This document shows, in pieces, positions 26,691 through 36,037 of a stretch of DNA of 64,000 nucleotides. Position numbers and translations under genes: made by a program. Origin of the DNA: Deinococcus deserti VCD115 (GTDB lineage: Bacteria > Deinococcota > Deinococci > Deinococcales > Deinococcaceae); contig NC_012526.1 in assembly GCF_000020685.1 (NCBI RefSeq), positions 2,396,001-2,460,000 of the forward strand, read 5' to 3'. Each line of letters starts with the position of its first letter. Within the stretch, counting starts at the first letter, position 1. Below the pieces are notes generated by a model. The model was not told where the DNA came from. It did no database searches and saw nothing but the letters and a program-made list of their open reading frames with translations.

Positions 26691-28727
26691 ATGCGTCTTT
26701 CAGGTACTGCGGTTCTGCTGAGCCTTTCTCTACTTGGTACTATGCTGGCAACGAACCCTGCGGCCTCAGCCCTGAGCCTGTCAGGGAGCGCCCGTATTCC
26801 CGGACACGCCGCCGGTACCTTTGGCGGACCTGGCGAACTCGGCGGTCCAGTGGGCGGGTTGGCCTGGGCCCCGGATGGTACCGCCTATACCCTGGATGGC
26901 GCGCGCGTGCTGTACCGCTGGAATGTCCGGACCGGTCAGCCCCTGTCCCGGCAGGAAGTCCGGGCCCCCGCCACCCTGCCGGACGCGGCTCGTGGCCATG
27001 GCCCCCGCCTCAGGCTGGGCGGTTACAGAGCCGACGGCCGCCTGCGCGGACCCTTCATCCGCGCCGAGGGGTATAAGGGGGAGCAGCCCTACCAGACGGC
27101 CTTTACCCTGCTGGAAAACGGCAGGAGAATTCTGGGTGATGTCTGCCAGAGCTCGCGCATACAACCAGCGGGGTGCAGCGGGCGCCATGCGGCCCGAGTC
27201 GAACGGATGCAGGCGGGGAGGGCAGTCGTGCAGGCGGGCGACCGTCAGGGGCAGCCCACGCGCGTGACCCTTCCAGCTGGACAGGTGGTGGCCCTCGAAC
27301 CGAGCCTCGACGGACAGTTTGTCGCTGTGCTCAGGCTCGTGCAGAACACCGCCGGCTACGACCCGAATGCACAACTCTGGCTGGACCTGATCGACCTGAA
27401 AGGTGCCCAGCCTGAGGTCCGCTCCAGGCAACTCCCGGGCCGGGCCCAGACAGCCGACAGCCTCCCTGAGGTTCACTGGGCCGGCAAAGGCCGGGTGCTG
27501 ACAGCCACCTCGGAGCTGAACACGGAGACGGGCGGTTCTACACCCCACGCCCTGCGGCTCTGGGATCTGGGCAGCCCACAGCCGCTGTGGACCGTGAATG
27601 CTACGCAAAACCTGCACTCCGCCGTGCCGTCACCAGACGGCAGATTCTTCCTGACGGTGCGTGGAGGAAGCGTGCCGGAAGTGCACCGGGTCAGTGACGG
27701 CCGTTTTGTGCGGGCTTTGGGAGCCGCCGTGACCGCCTTCACGCCTCTGAAAGGGCAGCGGGCGCTGGTGGCGCTGGACACTGGCTCGGGTCAGAGTGAA
27801 CTGCGCGTCCTGTCCCCTGAAGGACAGGGGAACCGGCTGGGCGGCGTCCGGGAGGGCGGCGTTGTTCAGCTCGCAGCGGACGCCAACGAACGTCACTTCG
27901 TGGCAGGCCGGCCCCGGTCGGTGGATCTGCTGGACAGGGCAGGACGCACCCTCCACCGCTGGGTGGTGAGCAGTGCCCCTGAAGAGCTGGCGTTCACAGC
28001 TGACCAGCGCGTGGTCTTTGCCCGTCTGATTGACCACAGCCCGGTTGGTCTGTGGAAGGGCATGGCCTGGAACGTCCGGACCGGCACGCCTCTCCCGCTT
28101 CCTGCAGCCACCCGGCCCCTGCGGGCTGACCTGTGGGTTCAGGAACAGCGACAGAACTCCGCCAGGGGCTTTCCTTTCGTGCGGCTGCGGGGCCTGACTC
28201 CAGCAGGAAAGGTTCTGTGGCAGGAGCCCTGGCGACAGGACTGGTCGGCTTGGTTTCAGCCCAGCCCTGACGGCCGGAGTCTCCTGCGAATGATCACGCG
28301 GCCCATTGCTGGCGCCAGCGAGCAGAGGGGGGCCGGCCTCTACCGTCTGGACCCCGGCAACGGCACGGCCTCTCCTGGCGTGACCTTACGTCCTGCTCTG
28401 ACTGGACCCTACCGGGGCCTGAGACCGCTGGCGTTTGCGCCGGACCGCCGCCATGTCCTGCTGGGTGAGGGCGAAGGTGACGGCTGCGGCGCAGAGTTCC
28501 ATGGCCTGCGGCTGGCTGACCTGCACACCCGCACTGAAGTCCGGCTGCCGGGTGGCCTGACATCTGGCCTGCGCCGGTCGACGGGCTGTGGTTACCCTGT
28601 GCCGTTTCCGGAAGCCGCATTCACCCCTGGCACGCACGGCGCCCTGGGCCTGCTGGTCAGGGATGGGAATTCCCTCAACTGGTGGTTAGGGAAGCCGCGT
28701 GATACGGCCCGTACACTGCCAAGATGA
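26691..28727 (+). CDS. Secreted beta-propeller-like protein, 678 aa
   Basis: An exported protein with a signal peptide ([27 protein letters not shown], cleavage after ASA). The body is rich in short beta repeats of WD40/YVTN style, such as [49 protein letters not shown] and [18 protein letters not shown], each with the PDG turn. This suggests one or two beta-propellers for protein binding or as scaffold outside the membrane. No catalytic motif is seen. Cys pairs (residues near 150-165 and near 600-640) may form disulfides. The TGA overlaps the ATG of the YihY gene (ATGA). Confidence 0.78.
   Translation: MRLSGTAVLLSLSLLGTMLATNPAASALSLSGSARIPGHAAGTFGGPGELGGPVGGLAWAPDGTAYTLDGARVLYRWNVRTGQPLSRQEVRAPATLPDAARGHGPRLRLGGYRADGRLRGPFIRAEGYKGEQPYQTAFTLLENGRRILGDVCQSSRIQPAGCSGRHAARVERMQAGRAVVQAGDRQGQPTRVTLPAGQVVALEPSLDGQFVAVLRLVQNTAGYDPNAQLWLDLIDLKGAQPEVRSRQLPGRAQTADSLPEVHWAGKGRVLTATSELNTETGGSTPHALRLWDLGSPQPLWTVNATQNLHSAVPSPDGRFFLTVRGGSVPEVHRVSDGRFVRALGAAVTAFTPLKGQRALVALDTGSGQSELRVLSPEGQGNRLGGVREGGVVQLAADANERHFVAGRPRSVDLLDRAGRTLHRWVVSSAPEELAFTADQRVVFARLIDHSPVGLWKGMAWNVRTGTPLPLPAATRPLRADLWVQEQRQNSARGFPFVRLRGLTPAGKVLWQEPWRQDWSAWFQPSPDGRSLLRMITRPIAGASEQRGAGLYRLDPGNGTASPGVTLRPALTGPYRGLRPLAFAPDRRHVLLGEGEGDGCGAEFHGLRLADLHTRTEVRLPGGLTSGLRRSTGCGYPVPFPEAAFTPGTHGALGLLVRDGNSLNWWLGKPRDTARTLPR
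28712..28717 (+). promoter_or_regulatory. Leaderless -10 box of the YihY gene, inside the upstream gene
   Basis: TACACT fits TANNNT and ends six bases before the ATG at 28724. It lies inside the last codons of the preceding gene, so yihY can be read both by coupling and from its own promoter. Confidence 0.6.
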
Positions 28728-29983
28728 CCACTGTTCCCACCCGTCCCGGCTCCAGGCCCCGCCAGCAGGCCATGCGCCCGGCCGACCTGTTCACGGTGAT
28801 CAAGGAGTCCACGCAGGCATTCGGGCAGGACAAAGCTCCCCGGCTGGCTGCGGCGATTGCCTACTACGCCATGTTCAGTGTGGCACCGCTGCTGCTGTTC
28901 GCGGTGGCCATCGCCGGGCGGTTTCTGACCAACGAGGAAGTGGCCAACCAGCTGTTCGGGCCGACCGGCATGCTCGCGCGCGAACTCGGCGCAGACGCCG
29001 CAAACTTCCTGCGCTCCCTCATCCCGCAGGAGGACGCCCTTCACAAGGGCACCCTGATTGCCAGCATTGTTGGTTTTCTGACCCTGTTCATGGGGGCCAC
29101 CGGCCTGTTCGTGCAGCTGCAAGACGCCCTGAACAGCATGTGGGGCGCAGACCCCGGGCCTCCCAAGGGCCTCATGCATATGGTCCGCACACGGGTGATC
29201 TCATTTCTGATGATCGTGCTGATCGGTCTGCTGCTGTTCGTGTTCCTGGGGCTCAACACCTACCTGTCCGCCATCGCCAATGACCTGGGCGCCAGATTCG
29301 GGGCTGGCACGATCCTGGTCCGCCTGCTGACCTTTGGCCTGTCAGCCCTGTTTCTGACGCCAGTCTTTGCCGCCATCTACAAGTTTCTGCCCAGTGTGAA
29401 GCTGGAGTGGCACGAAGTGCTGGTGGGCGGAGCAATCACTGCGGCGCTGTTCACCTTGGGTCAGATTGTCATCGGTCTTTATTTCGGGCGCGCCGCCCCC
29501 GGCAGCGCCTTCGGAGCGGCTGGTGCGCTGGTGGCGCTGCTGCTCTGGATCTATTACAGCGGCATGATCTTCTTTTTCGGCGCTGAGGTGACGTGGGTGT
29601 ACTCGCAGAAGTACGGCTCACATGCGGGAGGCGCAGCCAACACAGCCAAAAAGATGGCCCTGGTTCAGAAAGGTGCGAAGATCGATCCGACGCCCAGCCC
29701 GGAAGAGCAGGCCTCCGCTGCCAACGCCGACCAGCCTGTCCGTGATTCACGGGGCCGGGTGGTCGCCGCCGGAGGGAAGGGCCGGGCCGCCGCCAACGTG
29801 CCAGGGACTACCCGCTGGCCCTTTGCCCGCCGCATCAAGCACCGGAAGCCAGCCAGGGCCAGGACCTCCGGTCTGCTGCCCAGCATGGTAGGTGCCCTCT
29901 GGAACGCTATGAGTGCTCTGCTGGCCATCCCTACGGTGCTGGTGCTGCGCCTGGTGGGTCTTGACGGCAAACCCAAAAAGTAA
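28724..29983 (+). CDS. YihY/virulence factor BrkB family membrane protein
   Basis: A 419-residue inner-membrane protein of the YihY/BrkB family. It starts with the family block [22 protein letters not shown] and has about six helices up to residue 300, including [16 protein letters not shown] and the closing [22 protein letters not shown]. The C-terminal 110 residues are a disordered, very basic cytoplasmic tail ([31 protein letters not shown]) longer than in most members. The function of the family is not settled. The start overlaps the previous stop (ATGA); a good terminator follows. Confidence 0.88.
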   Translation: MTTVPTRPGSRPRQQAMRPADLFTVIKESTQAFGQDKAPRLAAAIAYYAMFSVAPLLLFAVAIAGRFLTNEEVANQLFGPTGMLARELGADAANFLRSLIPQEDALHKGTLIASIVGFLTLFMGATGLFVQLQDALNSMWGADPGPPKGLMHMVRTRVISFLMIVLIGLLLFVFLGLNTYLSAIANDLGARFGAGTILVRLLTFGLSALFLTPVFAAIYKFLPSVKLEWHEVLVGGAITAALFTLGQIVIGLYFGRAAPGSAFGAAGALVALLLWIYYSGMIFFFGAEVTWVYSQKYGSHAGGAANTAKKMALVQKGAKIDPTPSPEEQASAANADQPVRDSRGRVVAAGGKGRAAANVPGTTRWPFARRIKHRKPARARTSGLLPSMVGALWNAMSALLAIPTVLVLRLVGLDGKPKK

Positions 29984-30000
29984 CAAACGGGTTCAGTCTC

Positions 30001-30033
30001 GGGGAGCCGCATCATTGCGGCTCCCCATTTTTT
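30001..30033 (+). terminator. Rho-independent terminator of the YihY gene
   Basis: GGGGAGCCGCA and TGCGGCTCCCC form a perfect 11-bp stem with a TCAT loop, followed by ATTTTTT; it starts 18 bases after the stop codon. Confidence 0.93.
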
Positions 30034-30310
30034 GGTTCTGGGTTGGTATCGGGTGTGGGAAGTCGACATGGCATCGCGGCAATGTGTTTTCCCTATCAGA
30101 ACTGTAGGCCCTGTCTTGGGAGCTCCGGGTTCCTCTTCAACCTCCGAGGAGCAGGCTCTGGAACAGAGAGTTTCAGATGCGAAATACATTCTTCTGGTCT
30201 CTCCGAGGGGAGGTCAGTAATGCCGCAACTCCGGCCAGGGCAGGATCTGCCTGCGAATCCTGCAGATCAGATGGATGCCGCATACCTGGAGTTTTTACAT
30301 CCGGCCTGGG
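30034..30310. other. Gap between the YihY terminator and hisA
   Basis: No gene of known type is seen. At 30220 an ATG has an excellent ribosome site (GGGGAGG, six bases before), but its 76-codon frame runs 140 bases into the 3' part of hisA in antisense and looks non-biological after about 35 codons. It may be a relic of a lost gene. Confidence 0.3.
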
Positions 30311-31042
30311 TTAGCTTTCCAGAATCACCGGATACGCCAGCGTGCCTTCGTAGATTGCGCGGCCCACGATGGCGCCCTCGATCCGTTCTTCCTGCAAGAG
30401 GCGAACGTCATCCATGTTGGCCACGCCGCCGCCCACAATCAGGGTGTTGATCCACAGCTGCCGGACCTGACGCATCAGCTCGCGGTTCAGGCCCTTCAGG
30501 GTGCCGTCCCGGGTGACATCGGTGAAGATCAGGAGTTCCAGGCCAGCGTCGGCCAGCCCCGGTGTCAGTTCGGCCACGTTGACTCCACTGCCCTGAGCCC
30601 AGCCGTGCGTGGCGACTTCCAGGCCGCGAGCGTCCAGGCTGACCACCACACGTTCCGGGCCATGCGCGGCGATCAGGTCAGCCACCAGCTGCGGATTCCT
30701 GACCGCTGCAGTGCCGATCACCACGCGGTGGACTCCCGCACGCAGCAGGTCCTCGGCTGCCTCCCGGTCACGGATACCCCCGCCGACCTCGACCGGAACC
30801 CCAAGCTCGCTGGTAATTTGGCGAATCACTTCACGGTTCTCGCCACGGCCGGTGGCAGCGTCCAGATCCACCAGGTGCACCAGCCCGGCGCCGCGCTCCA
30901 CCCAGTGCCGGGCGGCGTCAAGTGGAGAGTCGAAGTACACGGTCTCACGTTCGGGGTCACCCTCATACAGGCGCACGGCACGGCCGGACTGGATGTCCAC
31001 GCAGGGAATGATCAGGGGGGCAGGGGGTACAGGAGCACTCAT
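30311..31042 (-). CDS. hisA: Phosphoribosyl-ProFAR isomerase (HisA)
   Basis: A 243-residue TIM barrel of histidine synthesis that isomerises ProFAR to PRFAR. The pseudo-twofold phosphate sites and both catalytic Asp are visible: [15 protein letters not shown] (Asp16) in the first half and [15 protein letters not shown] in the second, with [10 protein letters not shown] and [10 protein letters not shown] as the two phosphate-binding loops. The ATG at 31042 is set by a leaderless -10 box; the longer frame reaches 31129 but runs into the neighbour's promoter. No other his gene is in the window, so it is a stand-alone his gene, common in this group. Confidence 0.95.
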   Translation of the reverse strand: MSAPVPPAPLIIPCVDIQSGRAVRLYEGDPERETVYFDSPLDAARHWVERGAGLVHLVDLDAATGRGENREVIRQITSELGVPVEVGGGIRDREAAEDLLRAGVHRVVIGTAAVRNPQLVADLIAAHGPERVVVSLDARGLEVATHGWAQGSGVNVAELTPGLADAGLELLIFTDVTRDGTLKGLNRELMRQVRQLWINTLIVGGGVANMDDVRLLQEERIEGAIVGRAIYEGTLAYPVILES

Positions 31043-31048
31043 GCGCCG

Positions 31049-31054
31049 AGCATA
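31049..31054 (-). promoter_or_regulatory. Leaderless -10 box of hisA
   Basis: TATGCT on the minus strand ends six bases before the ATG at 31042; same sequence (TATGCTCGGCGC) as before the DinB-like gene. Confidence 0.65.
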
Positions 31055-31103
31055 CCGGGCGGCCAACAGGTAGACCTCCCGCCCGGGGTAGACTGGGTTC
31101 ATC

Positions 31104-32264
31104 GTGCGAGTCGGGATTGTCACCGCCACCTACCTGCCGTCCCGCAATGGCGTGGCGACCAGCACGGCGCTGTTCGCCCGGGGCCTGCGGGAACGCGGGC
31201 ACGAGGTCCGCATTTTCGCGCCCCGCCACCCGCAGATGCCCCCACACGAGGAGGGCGTCTACCGCCTGAACAGTTCCTTTGCCGGAGCGCGCGCCCTGGG
31301 TGCCCCGGCCGACTACCCGGTCATGCTGGCTCCTGGACCACTGCTCACGTCGCGGCTCCCGCTGCGTGACCTTGACGTGCTGCATACCATGCACCCGTTT
31401 CTGGCCGGGCAGCTGGCGCGGACCTGGTCCCGGCTGAGTGGCGCGCCGGTGGTGTACACGGCGCACACCCAGTATGAGCAGTACCTGCACTACGCCCCGG
31501 TCCCCAAGCGGGTCAGCCGGGCAGTGGTGCGCCCCCATGTGGCCGCATTTGCCCGGCGGGTCGACGCCGTACTGGCGCCAGGCCGGGCCATGGTCGACAT
31601 GCTGCGCGAATATGGCTATGGCGGGCACGTCGAACTGTTTCCCAACCCGGTGGACCTGGGAGCCTTCCGCGCCGCCCAGGGGCATGCTTTCCGAGCAGAA
31701 TTCCACGTGGCGCCTGACGCGCCCCTGGTGATGTACCTGGGACGGCTGGCGCCCGAGAAGAACCTGAACACCATGCTGCGCGCCTTCGATCAGGCCCGGG
31801 CCAGTCGCCCGGAACTGCGTCTGCTGGTTGTGGGCGATGGCCCCAGCCGCGCGACAGCGCAGCTCACGGCACCGGAGGGCGTGACGTTTACCGGGCCGGT
31901 GCCCTACTCACGGGTTCCCGAAGCGCTGGCTGCCGCCGACGTGTTCCTGACTGCCAGCACCAGTGAGGTTCTACCGATGAGCATGATCGAGGCGCTGGCT
32001 GCCGGGGCGCCGCTGGTGGCCGCCCGCAGCCCCGCAGCCCTGGACCTGATCCAGGAAGGCGTCAACGGCACCGTACGCGACGCCACGCACAGTGACCTGG
32101 CCTCGGGCCTGCTACAGGCCCTGAGTCCCGAAGTGCTTCCGGTCTGGCAGACCCAGGCCCGCCACAGCGCCGCGCAGTATGACCTGCAGTCCCGTGCTGC
32201 CGACCTTGAAGCCGTGTACGAACGGGTCAGAGCCCGACCGATGCACCGAAACCCGGTGTCTTAA
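31104..32264 (+). CDS. GT4 family glycosyltransferase
   Basis: A 386-residue GT-B enzyme of family GT4. The N-terminal acceptor half begins [20 protein letters not shown] with the usual Gly loop and has [15 protein letters not shown]; the C-terminal donor half has [29 protein letters not shown] and the E-x7-E region [22 protein letters not shown]. Relatives put glucose or mannose on lipid acceptors (diacylglycerol, phosphatidylinositol), so a glycolipid role is likely but not shown. The start is GTG 31104 with TAGACT nine bases before it. It is divergent from hisA and stands outside the glycan locus. Confidence 0.88.
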   Translation: MRVGIVTATYLPSRNGVATSTALFARGLRERGHEVRIFAPRHPQMPPHEEGVYRLNSSFAGARALGAPADYPVMLAPGPLLTSRLPLRDLDVLHTMHPFLAGQLARTWSRLSGAPVVYTAHTQYEQYLHYAPVPKRVSRAVVRPHVAAFARRVDAVLAPGRAMVDMLREYGYGGHVELFPNPVDLGAFRAAQGHAFRAEFHVAPDAPLVMYLGRLAPEKNLNTMLRAFDQARASRPELRLLVVGDGPSRATAQLTAPEGVTFTGPVPYSRVPEALAAADVFLTASTSEVLPMSMIEALAAGAPLVAARSPAALDLIQEGVNGTVRDATHSDLASGLLQALSPEVLPVWQTQARHSAAQYDLQSRAADLEAVYERVRARPMHRNPVS

Positions 32265-32464
32265 GCAGCCGCAAGAGACTTCGTTTCTTAGATGCCTGCA
32301 AACGACGAGCCCCCGCGGGACTTTGCTTTCTGAGAGCAAGGTCACGGTCGGGACGCAGAGCTGACAGCCAGTTCGCTGATGTCTGCAACCGGCTCTGCCC
32401 CGCAAGCTGAAACATTCACCATTGCAGCAGCTCTGCTTGCATCTCAGCATGAACATGGAAAAGC

Positions 32465-32496
32465 GAACTCCCCAGTCCTTTCAGACTGGGGAGTTC
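32465..32496 (-). terminator. Terminator of tRNA-Leu
   Basis: A perfect 13-bp stem (GAACTCCCCAGTC with GACTGGGGAGTTC), 6-base loop, and on the minus strand a following GCTTTTCC. It begins 4 bases past the CCA end of the tRNA. Confidence 0.85.
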
Positions 32497-32500
32497 CCTG

Positions 32501-32951
<451 letters not shown>

Positions 32952-33119
32952 TCAACCTGCTGTTACCGAGAAGCAGCGCACCCGCGACGTATCCAGAATC
33001 ACGCTGCCGACGATGAGCGGGAAAAGCACCGTCAACCAACGGACAGGTCGCAGTGTAATGGTGGCCAAAAACGCAGCCACAATCACACTGTTCACCGCAC
33101 CGGGAAAACGCACCTGCAC
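32952..33119 (-). CDS. Possible 55-aa two-helix membrane peptide
   Basis: From a GTG at 33119 the frame encodes MQVRFPGAVNSVIVAAF..., a hydrophobic helix (about residues 9-23), a short basic turn RPVRW, a second helix LTVLFPLIVGSVIL and a polar end. The layout is that of a small helical hairpin membrane protein, which is unlikely in random non-coding DNA. There is no evident ribosome site or -10 box, so expression is doubtful. It lies just behind the hairpin that follows the small ORF 33159-33257. Confidence 0.35.
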   Translation of the reverse strand: MQVRFPGAVNSVIVAAFLATITLRPVRWLTVLFPLIVGSVILDTSRVRCFSVTAG

Positions 33120-33128
33120 AGGTCTGGC

Positions 33129-33156
33129 GTCCCCGCCCTATCCCGAAGGCGGGGAC
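33129..33156 (-). terminator. Hairpin closing the prolyl-oligopeptidase unit
   Basis: GTCCCCGCC and GGCGGGGAC form a 9-bp stem with a 10-base loop, three bases after the stop of the small ORF 33159-33257. It has no U-tract, but its place fits a transcript end. Confidence 0.5.
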
Positions 33157-33158
33157 AT

Positions 33159-33257
33159 CTACCGTTGCTGGTAGAGCAGGGTCTTGTAGGGCCTGTACTC
33201 ATGAAAAGAAGCGGGGTATCCCAGCAGCCCAAACAGGTCGGCTCGCTCCTCCTGCAC
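33159..33257 (-). CDS. Possible 32-aa Tyr-rich peptide after prolyl oligopeptidase
   Basis: Directly after the oligopeptidase TGA, and in the same frame, a GTG opens 32 codons that read QEERADLFGLLGYPASFHEY..., closing YKTLLYQQR and TAG. Codon usage and composition (four Tyr, mixed charge) are protein-like, and a hairpin follows three bases after the stop. It could be a separate small protein translated by re-initiation, a stop-codon read-through tail of the peptidase, or the relic of a longer gene. There is no ribosome site. Confidence 0.45.
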   Translation of the reverse strand: MQEERADLFGLLGYPASFHEYRPYKTLLYQQR

Positions 33258-35336
33258 TCAGCTTGACGTGGGCTGCGGCTTCAGATGATGTTCCAGAAAG
33301 GCCCAGATATCGGCGGCCTCCTCGATGACCAGCCGGGTGGGCTTCCCCGCCCCGTGGCCGGCGCGCGTCTGGATGCGCAGCAGGGCGGGAGCCGCTCCCG
33401 TCTGACAGCGCTGAAGCTGCGCACCGAACTTGAAGGAGTGTGCCGGCACCACGCGGTCGTCGTGATCGCCAGTGGTAATCAGGGTGGCGGGATAGGAAGC
33501 AGCACGCAGGTTGTGCAGCGGCGAGTAGGCCAGCAGGGTTCCGAGCATATCCGGATCGTCGCTGCGGCCGTAATCACTCGCCCAGGCCCAGCCGATGGTG
33601 AACAGGTGATAGCGCAGCATGTCCAGCACACCGACCTGTGGCACGACAGCAGCGAACAGGTCCGGACGCTGTGTCATGCAGGCGCCCACCAGCAGGCCGC
33701 CGTTACTGCCGCCCTGAATGCCCAGATGGGCCGGACTGGTGACCCCGGTGGAAATCAGGTGCTCGGCACAGGCGATAAAGTCGTCGAAAACATTCTGCTT
33801 CTCGCCCAGGGTCCCGGCCTGATGCCAGTCCTCCCCGTATTCGCCGCCCCCACGGAGGTTGGCCTGCACATACACGCCGCCGCGTTCCAGCCAGGCCAGC
33901 CGTGATGGGTTGAAAGCTGGCGTCAGGCTGATCCCGAAGCCTCCATAGCCGTACAGCAGCGTGGGATTGCCACCCTCGCGCTTCAGGCCACGGCGCGCCA
34001 CGATAAACATGGGCACGCGCGTTCCGTCCCGGCTGACGGCAAATTCCTGACTGACCTCGAAGTCCGAGGCGTCAAACACAGGCGCCGTGTCCGAAAGAGA
34101 CTCAAGCTGCCCGTCCGGCAGGATCAGGCGGTAGGGGGTGGCGGGGCTCAGGAACGATGTGAAGGCCAGGAACACTTCCGGATCGTCGGGCAGGGCATTG
34201 AGATTGACAATCGTGCCCAGCCCGGGAAGCGGCAGCTCGCGGTGGGCCTCTCCAGTTCGGGCATGCAGGGTCAGGCGGTGGCTGGCGTCGTGAAGGGCCA
34301 CCGTCAGAAGGCCGCCGGGCACCAGCGCAGTGAAGTCCTCCTGCAGGGCGTCCGGGCCCTCTGGAATGATCTCGCGCTGCTCACCGGTCCCGACATGCCA
34401 GGTCAGAATCCGTCCGCGTGGGGCGTCGGCAGTGGTCTGCACGTACAACAGCGGACCATCGTTGCCGACCAGACGGTAGGAGGCGTGGAAGTCACTGACA
34501 AGTTCGGTGAATGGCTCGTCCGAGTGTAGTGGCCGCACCCACAGCAGATTTCTGGGATCGGTGCCCTTCCAGACATGCACCACCAGAAAGTGGCCGTCAT
34601 GCGTGACTTCAGCACGGAAGCCCCAGTCAGGCTCGTCCGGGCGCTCGATCACCACCATGTCCTCCGCCTGGGCGGCCCCCAGTTTGTGCAGCATCAGGCG
34701 CTGATGCCGGTTCGTGCCGGTCAGCGCGCCACCGTCCTGCGGGGCGTCATAGGCGGCGTAGTAGAAGCCGCTGCCGTCGGGCAGCCAGGACGCCCCGCTG
34801 AACTTGCTCCACTCCAGCCGGTCGGGCAGGTCCTCGCCGCTGGCGACGTCCCGCACCTGCCACGTGATCCAGTCACTGCCTCCACTCTGTGTGCCGTAGG
34901 CCAGCACCCGGCCGTCACGGCTGACCGAGGCGCTGCTCAGGGCGACTGTGCCGTCACTGCTCAGGGCGTTGGGGTCCAGCAGGGTTCGCCATGGACCTGT
35001 GGCGCTGGCGGAGACCTCCAGAACCGGTTGGTTAAGCAGACCTGGGTTGAACTGGCGGAAGTAGGACTCTCCCCTTTTCCAGGGAGCGCTCTCACGTGGG
35101 TAGTTCCACAGCGCGGTCAGGCGGTCACGGTAAGCCCCACGGGCGGGCAGGGTATCCAGGAACGCTGCCGTCATGCGGTTCTGTTCTGAAACCCAGGCCC
35201 TTGTTTCGGGGCTGTCCGGGTCTTCGAGCCAGCGGTAGGGATCGGGCACCTGCACGGCCTCGCCGGCCGCGTTCTGGTAGACATCCACCTGATCGTCCCT
35301 GCGGGACTCCGGATAAGTTGTGATCACGTCCCGCAT
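33258..35336 (-). CDS. Prolyl oligopeptidase (S9A)
   Basis: A 692-residue serine peptidase that cuts after Pro in short peptides. The N-terminal part has VPDPYRWLEDPDSPETRAWV, the usual opening of the family, then the seven-bladed propeller. The C-terminal hydrolase has YGYGGFGISLTPAF, ANLRGGGEYGEDWHQAG, catalytic Ser544 in IQGGSNGGLLVGAC, Asp in TGDHDDRVVPAHS and His in RAGHGAGKPT. The lack of a signal peptide suggests a cytoplasmic place. It is the second S9 enzyme here besides the S9C one at 4651. The stop TGA is followed at once by an in-frame GTG and a further short frame. Confidence 0.95.
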   Translation of the reverse strand: MRDVITTYPESRRDDQVDVYQNAAGEAVQVPDPYRWLEDPDSPETRAWVSEQNRMTAAFLDTLPARGAYRDRLTALWNYPRESAPWKRGESYFRQFNPGLLNQPVLEVSASATGPWRTLLDPNALSSDGTVALSSASVSRDGRVLAYGTQSGGSDWITWQVRDVASGEDLPDRLEWSKFSGASWLPDGSGFYYAAYDAPQDGGALTGTNRHQRLMLHKLGAAQAEDMVVIERPDEPDWGFRAEVTHDGHFLVVHVWKGTDPRNLLWVRPLHSDEPFTELVSDFHASYRLVGNDGPLLYVQTTADAPRGRILTWHVGTGEQREIIPEGPDALQEDFTALVPGGLLTVALHDASHRLTLHARTGEAHRELPLPGLGTIVNLNALPDDPEVFLAFTSFLSPATPYRLILPDGQLESLSDTAPVFDASDFEVSQEFAVSRDGTRVPMFIVARRGLKREGGNPTLLYGYGGFGISLTPAFNPSRLAWLERGGVYVQANLRGGGEYGEDWHQAGTLGEKQNVFDDFIACAEHLISTGVTSPAHLGIQGGSNGGLLVGACMTQRPDLFAAVVPQVGVLDMLRYHLFTIGWAWASDYGRSDDPDMLGTLLAYSPLHNLRAASYPATLITTGDHDDRVVPAHSFKFGAQLQRCQTGAAPALLRIQTRAGHGAGKPTRLVIEEAADIWAFLEHHLKPQPTSS

Positions 35337-35387
35337 GCTGCCACAGGCCGCGGCTCAGGAGCGCACGCGCGGGCCGTCAGCTCATCC

Positions 35388-36008
35388 TTACTGCAGCAGT
35401 TCACGGGTGCGGGCCAGGACCTGGGTGGCCAGAGCTTCACCGCGCGCCCCGTAGAAATCTCGCTGTTCCTCCAGAGCCCGGCGCTGCTCCTCATCCAGGT
35501 GCCGCAGATTGATGTCCAGGGTCAGCAGGCTGGCGTGCAGGCTACCCAGCAGCAGGCCAGCGCCGGCGCCCACGTCACTCTGCACCTCAGGGTGGGTCTG
35601 CTCCAGCACTCCTCCGGCCAGGGTCAACCCCTCGACAGCCACCTGTGCCACACGCAGTGGAACATCCCGCGCCTGCTGGCCGGCGCGGTCCAGGGCTGCG
35701 CGCCGGGCCTGCTTGTCCTCGTCCGTGTCCCTGGGCAGCCGGCTGGCATCCACATACGCCCGGAACACCTGGACGTCCCGGTCGGCCAGCGTGCGCAGTT
35801 CGGCCTGGAGCCCCAGCAGGCTCTCCAGCGGCTCACGCAGGGCGCTGGCCTGCTCGGGCTGCTTGCGCCGGGTAATATTCAGGGCCATACATACCAGCCC
35901 CACCCCGAAGGCCCCACTCAGTGCAGCCACCGATCCGCCGCCCGGTGTGGGCTGGTGACTGGTGGTAGCCTCAAGCAGGTCCTGTGCTGTGCGGTTCCAG
36001 AGGGTCAT
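35388..36008 (-). CDS. Cyclodeaminase/cyclohydrolase family protein
   Basis: A 206-residue all-helical protein of the FTCD-C/FchA family (formimidoyl-THF cyclodeaminase or methenyl-THF cyclohydrolase). The family mark is the Gly-rich loop QPTPGGGSVAALSGAFGVGL near residue 22, followed by helices with MALNITRR, DVQVFRAYVDASRLP and the end SDVGAGAGLLLGSLHASLLTLDINL. It would act in one-carbon folate chemistry. No histidine-degradation genes are nearby, so which of the two reactions applies is open. Its own leaderless promoter sets the ATG. Confidence 0.88.
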   Translation of the reverse strand: MTLWNRTAQDLLEATTSHQPTPGGGSVAALSGAFGVGLVCMALNITRRKQPEQASALREPLESLLGLQAELRTLADRDVQVFRAYVDASRLPRDTDEDKQARRAALDRAGQQARDVPLRVAQVAVEGLTLAGGVLEQTHPEVQSDVGAGAGLLLGSLHASLLTLDINLRHLDEEQRRALEEQRDFYGARGEALATQVLARTRELLQ

Positions 36009-36014
36009 ACCGGC

Positions 36015-36020
36015 ACTCTA
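36015..36020 (-). promoter_or_regulatory. Leaderless -10 box of the cyclodeaminase gene
   Basis: TAGAGT on the minus strand ends six bases before the ATG at 36008. Confidence 0.65.
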
Positions 36021-36037
36021 CCGGGCATTGGCCGGAC

